Positions 54,120-63,900 of a stretch of DNA of 64,000 bases are shown here, one piece after another. The notes under the pieces were generated by a model. That model was not told the DNA's origin, searched no databases, and saw only the letters and a list, made by a program, of their open reading frames with translations. A program made the position numbers and the translations under genes. Within the stretch, counting starts at the first letter, position 1. Every line of letters starts with the position of its first letter. Source of the stretch: an uncultured Gellertiella sp. (GTDB lineage: Bacteria; Pseudomonadota; Alphaproteobacteria; Rhizobiales; Rhizobiaceae); contig NZ_OY735138.1 in NCBI RefSeq assembly GCF_963457605.1, positions 146,843-210,842 on the forward strand, read 5' to 3'.

Positions 54120-55052
54120 ATGCATTGGGACCTGCGCCATGCGCGCACCTTCATCGCGGTTGCGGACAGTTTGAGCTTTTCCGTCGCCGCACAGCAGCTG
54201 GGCACGACCCAGTCCGCCGTCAGCCGCACCATTGCCTATATGGAAACCGAACTTGGCCTGCCGTTGCTGGTCCGCAGCTCGCGCCATGTCGCGCTGACGG
54301 CGGAAGGGCGGCTCCTGCTGGAGGAATGCCGCGAGGTGGTGGCCCGTTTCACCGTCTGGACTGATCGCGCCCGGCGCATGGCATCAGGCAGCGTCGGAGA
54401 GATCGAGATCGGCGTCAATGATTTCGTCGTGCAGGCGGAATTGCCGCGTCTGCTGCACCGGTTCCAGAGCCAGTTCCCGGAGATCGGTTTCCGTTTCACG
54501 TCCGCCTCGCGCCAAGCCATTCTCGAAAGGCTGGAGCACGGCCAGCTGCATGTTGCCTTCGTCATGGGGCCGGTTGGCAACGGGCGGTTCAGCCGGCATG
54601 AAACCGGCCGCTACGGGCTGAATTGCCTGGTGCGCCACGGCCACCGGCTGACCCGGCTCGACTCGGTGTCGCTGAAGGACCTGACCGGCGAAAGGCTGAT
54701 CGTCGGCCATCCCGATGACTGGCAGAGTTTTCACCAGTATCTTGAGCGCGGCTTTCAGTCCGCGGGCGTGGCAAAGCCGCAGATGCAGTTCATCAATGAA
54801 AGCGTCGCGATCTTCGGGCTGGTCGCCGCCGGGGCCGGGGTCGCGCTCTATCCGGATTGCCAGCAGAACACGGTGCTGCGCGAGGTCACCGCCCTGCCGG
54901 TCGGCGGGCTGACGGAGGATATAAGGACGCTGGCGATCTGGGATGATCAGAGCCTGTCGCGATCAGGCCGGTTGTTCATCGACTATGTGCTGCAGGAAAG
55001 CGGTCGCCTTCCGGATGCCGCACACGGCCAGAACCTGTCAGGTTCACATTGA
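54120..55052 (+). CDS. LysR-family regulator (MHWDLR paralogue)
   Basis: The 310-aa product begins MHWDLRHARTFIAVADSLSF and is a close paralogue of the protein at 31791-32702; both share EGRLLLEECREVVA, ESVAIFGLVAAGAG and YPDCQQ. GGAGAG precedes the ATG. The last codons (QNLSGSH) and the TGA at 55050-55052 lie in the hairpin R8, and the coding region overlaps the convergent LysR gene by nine bases. Effector unknown. Confidence 0.93.
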   Translation: MHWDLRHARTFIAVADSLSFSVAAQQLGTTQSAVSRTIAYMETELGLPLLVRSSRHVALTAEGRLLLEECREVVARFTVWTDRARRMASGSVGEIEIGVNDFVVQAELPRLLHRFQSQFPEIGFRFTSASRQAILERLEHGQLHVAFVMGPVGNGRFSRHETGRYGLNCLVRHGHRLTRLDSVSLKDLTGERLIVGHPDDWQSFHQYLERGFQSAGVAKPQMQFINESVAIFGLVAAGAGVALYPDCQQNTVLREVTALPVGGLTEDIRTLAIWDDQSLSRSGRLFIDYVLQESGRLPDAAHGQNLSGSH

Positions 55053-55068
55053 ACCAGACAGGTTCTGG
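55028..55068. repeat. RIME-like hairpin R8 shared by two gene ends
   Basis: Arms CCAGAACCTGTCAGGTTC (55028-55045) and GAACCAGACAGGTTCTGG (55051-55068) pair with one mismatch around ACATT. It is the terminal hairpin of the family without the body. Both convergent LysR genes end inside it: TGA at 55050-55052 on the plus strand and TGA at 55046-55044 on the minus strand. Confidence 0.8.
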
Positions 55069-55937
55069 CGCGAGGATCGGGGACCTGTCGTTCCGGCAGC
55101 AGGTTGCAGGAAAAAGCCCTGAACCAGGGTCTCGATCGTGTCGCGCACCGGCGACCCCGGCAGAAAGGCACCGTAGAGCGGGATGTCGATGGGCGGCGCG
55201 CCGTCCACCAGATGAAGCACCCCGGACCGCAGGCCTTCCTGCGCCACCGATGTGGGGACATAGATCATCCCGCCGCGCCGCCTGACATAGTGGAGGCCCA
55301 TCGTGTAATTGCCGAGAAAGATGTAGCGGGCGGTTTCCGGCGGCAGGCTGCGCTCGATCACCTCGTCGAATTCCCGGCCCAGCTCGCAATTGACGAACAG
55401 CGGCAAGGGCTGCTCGGCAAGCGTGGCGGGCCGGTCACTGACCAGCAACAGCGGTTCGGAGGGCAGCCGCACGCCGTCGATATCGCCCTCCGGGCTCTGG
55501 TTGGTCAGCGTAAAGTCGAGCAGCCCGTTGCGGATCGCATCGAGCGCATTGGTCTGGTGGTCGAAATTCACCGTCATCGGCAATTTGCCAAGGTGATCGC
55601 CGACCCAGATCGTCAGGTCCAGAAGCAGCGGATCCCAGATGCTGAGCTGGGCCCCGAGCCGCAGCGACAGATGGCCGGAAAAGCGCCGGGCGAGATCGTC
55701 GGAGACGATCTTCCAGGTGCGGACCATGCTTTCGGCATGCGCGCGCAGATGCCTGCCCGCCTCGGTCAGCACCGCGCCCTGGCGCCCCCGCTCGAACAGG
55801 CTGACGCCAAGACTGTCTTCCAGCTGCTTCAGCCGGGCGCTCACCGCCGGCTGGGTGATGTTGACCGCAAGGGCTGCCCGGTGAAAGCTGCCGGTCTCGG
55901 CGATGGCCAGAAAGGTTCTGAGCTGGATAATGTGCAT
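55044..55937 (-). CDS. LysR-family regulator
   Basis: The 297-aa product begins MHIIQLRTFLAIAETGSF with the helix-turn-helix through ITQPAVSARLKQLED, and has a typical effector domain. It is not a close paralogue of the MHWDLR proteins. The start at 55937 is preferred to 55973. Its last codons (QNLSGSM) and stop lie in hairpin R8. It is divergent from the HD-domain gene (105-bp gap), which it may regulate. Confidence 0.92.
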   Translation of the reverse strand: MHIIQLRTFLAIAETGSFHRAALAVNITQPAVSARLKQLEDSLGVSLFERGRQGAVLTEAGRHLRAHAESMVRTWKIVSDDLARRFSGHLSLRLGAQLSIWDPLLLDLTIWVGDHLGKLPMTVNFDHQTNALDAIRNGLLDFTLTNQSPEGDIDGVRLPSEPLLLVSDRPATLAEQPLPLFVNCELGREFDEVIERSLPPETARYIFLGNYTMGLHYVRRRGGMIYVPTSVAQEGLRSGVLHLVDGAPPIDIPLYGAFLPGSPVRDTIETLVQGFFLQPAAGTTGPRSSRQNLSGSM

Positions 55938-56042
55938 GCGTGATAAATAATCTTGATCAGATGACAAAATCAATCGTCTTTTTCTATCGCGCAGACCGCG
56001 CTAGATTGCAAAAAGCTTTCTGCGATCTGGAGGAGGATGGCC

Positions 56043-56690
56043 ATGGCAGATGGAAAAGTCGTAAGTTTCACCCAGATGAAGGACGGCACGAAGGAAGATT
56101 ACCTTCTGCTGCACGAACTGGAAAAACCCTTCGTCGCCCTGACCGTCGACCGGGTTCTGGCAGCGCTGCGCCAGCAGGAGCAGGAAACCTTCGAGGGCTA
56201 TGCCATCAGCCGGTTGCAGCATGGCCTGCAGGCGGCGACCCGGGCCGAGCGCGACGGGGCGGATATCGACTGGATCGTCGGTGCGCTGCTGCACGATATC
56301 GGCGACGGGCTGGCACCCCAGAACCATGACCGTTTCGCCGCCGAGATCATCCGGCCCTTCATTCGCTGGGATGTGGCCTGGGTGGTGGAACATCACGGCA
56401 TCTTCCAGATGCTCTATTACGCCCATCACTATGGCTGGGATCCCAATGCGCGCGACACATTCCGCGACCATCCCTGTTTCCAGAGCTGCGCCGATTTCTG
56501 CGAGCGCTGGGACCAGTCCTCCTTCGATCCGAATTTCGAGACCTTCCCGCTGTCGCATTTCGAGGCGCGGGTGCGCGAGGTCTTTGCCCGCAAGGCCTAT
56601 GATCCCGAAGTGATCCGCGAAGGCTATGTCTCGCCGCTCGGCACACCGGCCCCGACCTTTGTGGCCGGGACGGCGGCGGCGCATCCCTGA
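56043..56690 (+). CDS. HD-domain protein (COG4341 type)
   Basis: This 215-aa cytosolic protein is related to the predicted HD phosphohydrolases that include PhnZ-like and TmpB-like diiron oxygenases. Ligand candidates are the His in RLQHGLQAATRA, His84-Asp85 in ALLHDIGD, the His in NHDRFAAEI, the paired His in WVVEHHGIFQ and a later Asp in ERWDQSSF. Whether it is a hydrolase or an oxygenase cannot be decided. AGGAGG (56031-56036) abuts the ATG at 56037 but has ideal spacing for the ATG at 56043. An SDR gene follows 120 bp downstream; a LysR gene is divergent. Confidence 0.82.
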   Translation: MADGKVVSFTQMKDGTKEDYLLLHELEKPFVALTVDRVLAALRQQEQETFEGYAISRLQHGLQAATRAERDGADIDWIVGALLHDIGDGLAPQNHDRFAAEIIRPFIRWDVAWVVEHHGIFQMLYYAHHYGWDPNARDTFRDHPCFQSCADFCERWDQSSFDPNFETFPLSHFEARVREVFARKAYDPEVIREGYVSPLGTPAPTFVAGTAAAHP

Positions 56691-56810
56691 TGCATTGCTG
56701 CAACCGGGCGGGGCGGACTGCCGTCCCCGCCCGGTTGCACCCTTTCCCCGGCCTTGCCCGATGCTTTCGCGGCAGGGTGCGCTCACCGCATCACCACAGG
56801 GTTCGACAAG

Positions 56811-57575
56811 ATGGATCTGAACATTTCCGGCAGGCATTTTCTCATCACCGGCGGCACGCGCGGCATTGGCCGCGCCATTGCCGAAGGCTTTGCCGCCGAG
56901 GGTGCCGATGTCTCGGTCTGCGCCCGCACCCAGGCCCAGGTCGAGGAAACGATTGCAGCGCTGGAAAAGCGGGGCATCCGCGCCTTTGGCCGGGCGCTTG
57001 ACGTCGCCGATGGCGAGGCCCTTTCAGCCTTCATCCGCGATGCGGCGGCGGCAAGGGGCCGGCTCGACGGGCTGGTGGCCAATACCAGTGCGATGTCGTC
57101 GGGCACCACGGTTGCCGATTTCGACGCCGCCTACCGGGTCGATCTTCTCCACACCCGCAACGCCGTCGAGGCGGCGCTGCCCTTTCTCGAACAGGCCGAC
57201 GGCGGGTCGATTGTCGCGATTTCCTCCGTCTCGGGCTCGGAAGATTACGGCTATGACGGCGTTTCCTACGGCACGATGAAGGCAGCCCTGCTGTTCTACA
57301 TCAAATCGCTGGCCCGCCATGTCGCGCCGACGGGCATCCGCGCCAATCTGGTCTCGCCCGGCACCACTTTGTTTCCCGGCGGCTACTGGGATGATGTCCG
57401 GATCAACGACCCCGACGGCTTTGCCAGCGCTGTCGCCGACAACCCGCTCGGTCGCATGGCAAGCCCGGAAGAAGTGGCCAACATGGTTGTCTTTCTCTCG
57501 AGCCCGCGCGCCAGCTTCGTCGCCGGGGCGAATGTGGTCGTCGACGGCACGCTGACCATGCGGATCCAGAATTAG
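56811..57575 (+). CDS. Short-chain dehydrogenase/reductase
   Basis: The 254-aa product is a classical SDR that uses NAD(P)H. It has the cofactor motif TGGTRGIG near residues 12-19, a Ser in IVAISSVSGSEDYG, the catalytic Tyr153 and Lys157 (SYGTMKAAL) and the C-terminal ANVVVDGTLTMRIQN. The frame opens at 56754; the ATG at 56811 is preferred because the fold starts there. It follows the HD-domain gene in the same orientation and may act in the same pathway. The TAG stop (57573-57575) is the start of fragment R9. Confidence 0.92.
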   Translation: MDLNISGRHFLITGGTRGIGRAIAEGFAAEGADVSVCARTQAQVEETIAALEKRGIRAFGRALDVADGEALSAFIRDAAAARGRLDGLVANTSAMSSGTTVADFDAAYRVDLLHTRNAVEAALPFLEQADGGSIVAISSVSGSEDYGYDGVSYGTMKAALLFYIKSLARHVAPTGIRANLVSPGTTLFPGGYWDDVRINDPDGFASAVADNPLGRMASPEEVANMVVFLSSPRASFVAGANVVVDGTLTMRIQN

Positions 57576-57595
57576 AGTCTGTCAGGGAAAACTCT
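57573..57595. repeat. RIME-like fragment R9
   Basis: TAGAGTCTGTCAGGGAAAAC followed by TCTA is the first ~20 bases of the family and nothing more. It coincides with the stop codon of the SDR gene. Confidence 0.65.
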
Positions 57596-57924
57596 ATCTC
57601 CTCGACACCGGAATGACCGGCGAGTTCCAGCCTCTCGGCGACCACGCGCCCGCCCCGGGCCGGTAATCCGGGCAGAAACGCTTTCCGGACCCGGTTCCAG
57701 TGGGTCCATACTTCCGCTTACGGGTTGGCAGATCCAGAGCCTGTGAAAACGGTTACTGTAGCAATACCGTATCGATCTAGGCGCGGCAGCGCTTCGGGGA
57801 TCATGAAGGGCAGGCCGATGGGTAGCGGTGGCCTGCGTCGAATTTCACGTATGCAGATCACGGTTACCGGGCTGCGGGTGGCTTCCACCGGCATTTTCGC
57901 GCTGGGCGTTTGAGCCGGTTGCGC
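57576..57924. other. Intergenic region before the autotransporter, no gene seen
   Basis: About 350 bp with short frames on both strands and no recognisable product. The autotransporter frame is open from 57826, but the first ATG with a sensible signal sequence is at 57925. No clear promoter or hairpin was identified. Confidence 0.35.
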
Positions 57925-60900
57925 ATGGATATTGTCTGGAATTTGAACGTGTACGTATTTCGATCTGCAAGACCCGCCCGCCGGTGGGCGGAGGCGTTTC
58001 GCCAGAGCGCGAGCTATATCTTCCCCGCCCGCGACATTCCCCGGCTATTGGCGCTGGTGTCGCTGTTTGTGGCGGGGGCCGCGAGTGCCCGGGCCGCCGA
58101 CGAATGCGGCAGTCTCGATCCGAATGGCGGAACCGTGCAATGCGCGCCCGGCGATTATCCCGACCGGATCGAATATTTCCTGCCGGGCCCCGATCAGGCC
58201 ATGCCGATCACGGTGGAGGTGGGGGCAGCGGGGACGCCGACCACGGTGCCGAATGGCATATCGCTGCAGGGGGATACCAATGTCAGCACCAGTCTTGTCA
58301 TTCATGACACGCGGATTGCGCCGGACGACTATTTCCTGCTGGACGGCCTGGCGGGGGTCTATGTGCAAACCAATTTGTCGGGGAACCGGCTTGACGGAGT
58401 GCCGGTGCGCTCGGACACCACGGTGGATGGCTCGACCATCGATTTGAGTGCGTCGGGTCAGTATGCCAGCAATGCCATGGGCATCTATGTCCTTTCCAAC
58501 GCCAATGGGCCGGGCGATGACACCCGGCTGACGGTCCGCGACGGCGGCATTGCGATCAATGGCGACTTTGTCAACGCGATCAGCGTCAGTGACCTGAATC
58601 AGGGCGACGTACATCTCGACATCCAGCGCGAAAGCCTGAACCTTCAGGGGGATGTCGTCACCGGAATCTATGTAACGGCCGGCGGGTCCGCGACCGTGAC
58701 GCTCAACAATCCCGGTGCCGATGCCCTCGGCAACGCCCTCGACCCAAGGAATGAGATCCAGATCATTGGCGCGCAAGCCCATGTGGCGAGTGTGGTGGGC
58801 GTTGCATCCGGCAATGACGCGGCGCTGCGGCTGCAGGTTGTCGATGTCTCGGCACATCTGATCGGCGCTGCATCGACCGGCTATGAAGTCGTGGATGCCA
58901 GCAACAATGCAGGCACCAGCCTCGAATTCGATTATGGCGGTACGACCACGATTGACGGTGACAGCAGCCGAGGCGTGGTGATTACAGGCGGGGGGCACCG
59001 CATCGCCAACCTCAACAGCGTTGTGGCAGGTTTCGATCCGGGCATTCACATGAGCGGTGTCGATTCCGATGCCATCGTGATCCAGGGCAACGGCCAGAAC
59101 GAGATAAATTTCAATGGCTCGGGTAACTATAGTGGCGGCAGCGGCAATGGCGTGGGCCTGCGCATTGAGGCTCGGGGTGATGCGGCGCACACACAAACGG
59201 TGGTCAACCTGCGCCACGGCACGATCGGCGCGCTGTCGGGGCAGGCAATCGTGGCGGGCGACACCCCTGACACGATCAGTAGTGACACGCTCAATATTGG
59301 CGACCTTGATCCGCAGGGCAATCTCTTCCAGGTCGGCGACTCGGTCAATGGCTCGGTGTCGCTGGGGGGCGGCAATGACCAGATCAACATCAACAAACAG
59401 TACGCGATAACAGGTGCCGTGGATCTCGGCGAAGGCGACGATGGTTTCGCCCTGCACAATACCGGCTGGAACGGCGGCAGGATCGACGGCGGCAATGGTC
59501 ATGACAGCCTTGTCCTCGACAATGACTGGACCCGCACCGTGCCCTTCCAGGGCGGGACCGGGATCGTTGCACCCTCCGGATTGTTGCGGGCGCTGCCGAC
59601 GCTGGATCTCGACAAGGTCGGCAATTTCGAGAGCCTGACGAAAACCGGTGCCGGCCGTTATGTTCTGACCGGGTCCGGACAGTTCGATGACGTGACGGTT
59701 CAGGGCGGCACGCTTGAAATCGGCGATGGCCATGCCTCCGGTGCGCTGGCCAATGATATCGCCACAGCCGCCGGCGCCGTGCTCGCCTTCAACCGCTCCG
59801 ACACGATCTCTTTTGCCAATGTCGTATCGGGCGCGGGCGGGCTGGAGCAGAAGGGGACGGGCACCCTGACGCTGACCGGTGCCAATAGCTACACGGGCGG
59901 CACCACGGTCACCTCCGGCACGCTCGTCCTCGGCGCGGCCAATGCCATGGCGGCCAACAATGATCTCGCCATCGCCCGGGGCGCGACGGCCGATCTCAAC
60001 GGTTTCGACACGCAGGTCGATACGCTCTCGGGTGCCGGCAATCTCGTGATGGGCAGCGGGCATCTGACCGTCAATGACGGCCAGTTTTCCGGCATCGCCT
60101 CGGGCACGGGCAACCTGACCAAGCAGGGCGCGGGCACGCTGGTCCTTGATGGCACCAACACCTATACCGGCGGCAGCAGCATTTCCGGCGGCACGCTGCA
60201 AATCGGCAGTGGCGGCGCGACTGGCTCTGTCCTCGGCGATATCCTCGACAATGGCCGGCTCGCCGTCAACCGCAGCGACAGCTATACATTCTCCGGCCTG
60301 GTAACGGGCTCCGGCAGCCTCGTCCAGCAGGGCACGGGCACGCTGGTGCTGACGGCGGACAATAGCTATGCAGGCGGCACCACGATCAGCGCCGGCAGGT
60401 TGCGACTCGGCAATGGCGGAACGAGTGGCTCGCTTGTCGGCAACGTGGTCGACAATGGCGGTCTCATCGTCAACCGCAGCGATGCGCTGACACTTGCGGG
60501 GGTGATTTCCGGCACCGGCACGCTGACCAAGCAGGGCGCGGGCACCCTGACGCTGACCGGCGCAAATACGCTGACCGGCGGCACCACGATCAGCGCTGGA
60601 ACTCTGGCGCTCGGCAATGGCGGCACCTCGGGCTCGCTCACCGGCAATGTGGTCGACAATGGCACGCTCGCCATCAACCGCAGCGATGCGCTCACCCTTG
60701 CGGGGGTGATTTCCGGCAGCGGCAATCTGGTCAAGCAGGGCGCAGGCACGCTCATTCTGACCGGCGCAAATACGCTGACCGGCGGCACCACGATCAGCGC
60801 TGGAACTCTGGCACTCGGCAATGGTGGCACATCGGGATTGCTCACCGGCAATGTGGTGGACAACGGCACGCTCGCCGTCAACCGCAGCGATGCGCTCACC

Positions 60901-63900
60901 CTTGCAGGCGGCATTTCCGGCAGCGGTTCTCTGGTCAAGCAGGGGGCAGGCACGCTTGTCCTTACCGGCGCAAATACGCTCACCGGCGGCACGACCATCT
61001 CGGGCGGCACGCTGGCGCTCGGCAATGGCGGCACCTCGGGCTCGCTCACCGGCGATGTCACCGACAATGGCACGCTCGCCATCAACCGCAGCGATGCGCT
61101 CACCTTTGCTGGCGTGATCTCCGGCACCGGCAGTCTCACCAAGCAGGGCGCGGGCACGCTGGCGCTCACCGGGACCAACAGCTTTGGTGGCGGCACGACC
61201 ATCTCGGGCGGCACGCTGGCGCTCGGCAATGGCGGCACCTCCGGATCGCTCACCGGCGATGTCACCGACAACGGCACGCTCGCCATCAACCGCAGCGATG
61301 CGCTCACCCTTGCGGGGGTGATTTCCGGCACCGGCACGCTGACCAAGCAGGGCGCGGGCACCCTGACGCTGACCGGTGCAAATACGCTGACCGGCGGCAC
61401 CACGATCAGCGCTGGAACTCTGGCGCTCGGCAATGGCGGCACCTCGGGCTCGCTCACCGGCAATGTGGTCGACAATGGCACGCTCGCCATCAACCGCAGC
61501 GACCTGTCGACCCTGTCAGGCGCGATCTCGGGCAGCGGTTCTCTGGTCAAGCAGGGCGCGGGCACGCTCATTCTGACCGGGGCAAATACGCTGACCGGCG
61601 GCACCACGATCAGCGCTGGAACTCTGGCACTCGGCAATGGTGGCACATCGGGATTGCTCACCGGCAATGTGGTGGACAACGGCACGCTCGCCGTCAACCG
61701 CAGCGATGCGCTCACCCTTGCAGGCGGCATTTCCGGCAGCGGTTCTCTGGTCAAGCAGGGCGCGGGCACCCTGACACTGACCGGCGCGAATACGTTTTCC
61801 GGCGGCACGACCATCTCGGGCGGCACGCTGGCGCTCGGCAATGGCGGCACCTCGGGCTCGCTCACCGGCGATGTCACCGACAATGGCACGCTCGCCATCA
61901 ACCGCAGCGATGCGCTCACCTTTGCTGGCGTGATCTCCGGCACCGGCAGTCTCACCAAGCAGGGCGCGGGCACGCTGGCGCTCACCGGGACCAACAGCTT
62001 TGGTGGCGGCACGACCATCTCGGGCGGCACGCTGGCGCTCGGCAATGGCGGCACCTCCGGATCGCTCACCGGCGATGTCACCGACAACGGCACGCTCGCC
62101 GTCAACCGCAGCGATGCGCTCACCCTTGCGGGGGTGATTTCCGGCACCGGCACGCTGACCAAGCAGGGCGCGGGCACCCTGACGCTGACCGGCGCAAATA
62201 CGCTGACCGGCGGCACCACGATCAGCGCTGGAACTCTGGCGCTCGGCAATGGCGACACCTCGGGCTCGCTCACCGGCAATGTTCTGGACGAGGGCACGCT
62301 GGCCTTCAACCGGTCCGATGACATGAGCTTCGGCGGCGTCATCTCTGGCAATGGCGGCGTCGTCAAGTCGGGCAGCAACACCCTGACGCTCACCGCAGAC
62401 AACAGCTATGGCGGCCTGACCCGCATCGAGCGCGGCGTGCTTGCCATCGGCAATGGCGGGCTGACAGGCGCGGTTGCGGGTGACATCCGGGATGATGCAG
62501 CACTGGTCTTCGACCGGGCGGGAACCCTTTTCCATGACGGCCTGATCTCCGGCTCCGGCACCCTTGCCAAGCGCGGGACGGGAACACTGAAACTGCAGGG
62601 CCACAGCACCTTTACCGGCGGCACCACCGTCGAGGCGGGCACGCTGTCGATCAATGGTGTGATCGGCACGGTGCGGGTTATGGGCGGCACGCTTGGTGGC
62701 AATGGCACGGTTGGCGATGTCACGGTTGGAGCGGGGGCAGCGCTTGCTCCCGGCAATTCCATCGGCACCCTGCATGTGGCGGGTCAGGCGTCCTTTCAGG
62801 CCGGGTCGACATATGTGGTCGAAGTGGATGGCAAGGGCCAATCCGACAGGCTGGACGCAACGGGCAGGCTGACGATTGACCCCGATGCGCGGGTGGTGGT
62901 CAAGGCATTGCCAGCCAGCGCCGACGGACGCTACTTCGAGCCCTTCCGGCTCTACACGATTGCCACGGCTGCGGACGGCGTCACCGGCACGTTCGGCGGT
63001 GTGGATGAAGACTATCTGTTCCTCGATGCCGCGCTGTTCTACGACCCGACCCATGTCCAGCTGCGGCTGACGCGCAACAATTTCCGCTTTGCCGATGCGG
63101 CCTTCACGGCAAACCAGCGGGCGACCGCGGGCGAACTCGACCGGCTGGGTGTGGATGGCCTTTCCTTTTACGGCGACCTCACCCTGCTGGGAGCCGATGA
63201 CAGCCGCAAGGCCGATGACACCCTGTCCGGCGAGGTGCATGCCTCGGTTCCCGGCATGCTGGAGGAGGACCAGACCTTCCTGCGCCGCGCTTCGCTTGAG
63301 GAGGCCGGTGGTGACGGTGGCAACGCGGTCTGGAGCAGGACCTGGCACCAGGTTCAGGCCCATGACGGCGACGGCAATGCGGCCGGCTATGACAGGTCCG
63401 TCAACGGCCAGCTGATGGGTGCGACGCTGTTTTCCGGCGCGGACTGGTCGATGGGCGTCTATGGCGGGTATGACAGTTCCAGCTTCTCGATCCCGGCGCG
63501 CGCCTCCAGCGGCACGACCGAGACCCGGCATCTGGGCCTCTATGGCCAGTGGACACCGGGCAACTGGGATCTGAGATGGGGCGCATCGGTCAGCCGGGGC
63601 GATGTCAGCACCTCGCGGGACGTGGCCTTCGGCAGCTTCACCGATCATCTCGAGGCCGATTACGGGCAGACCGGCGTGCAGGCCTATGCCAATCTCGGCT
63701 ACCGTTTCGATCTCGGTGGCGTCACTGTCGAACCCTTCGCCGGACTGGCCGTGATGGGCCGCCATCGCGACGGCTTTCAGGAAACCGGCGGCCCGGCGGC
63801 CCTGACGGTCGAGGCCGAGAGCAATCTCGATGCCATTGCCGAACTCGGCATGCGGGTTGCAACCGAGGTTGAGATCGCCTCGGTTCCGGTAGAGGTTTCC

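Noticed and set aside
57725-57913. A 62-codon plus-strand frame before the autotransporter
   Set aside because: No ribosome site, no family likeness, basic low-complexity composition; treated as intergenic.
60175-62626. Tandem repeats as a non-coding satellite
   Set aside because: The 204-bp period is exactly 68 codons, in frame throughout, and encodes PATR units of the autotransporter.
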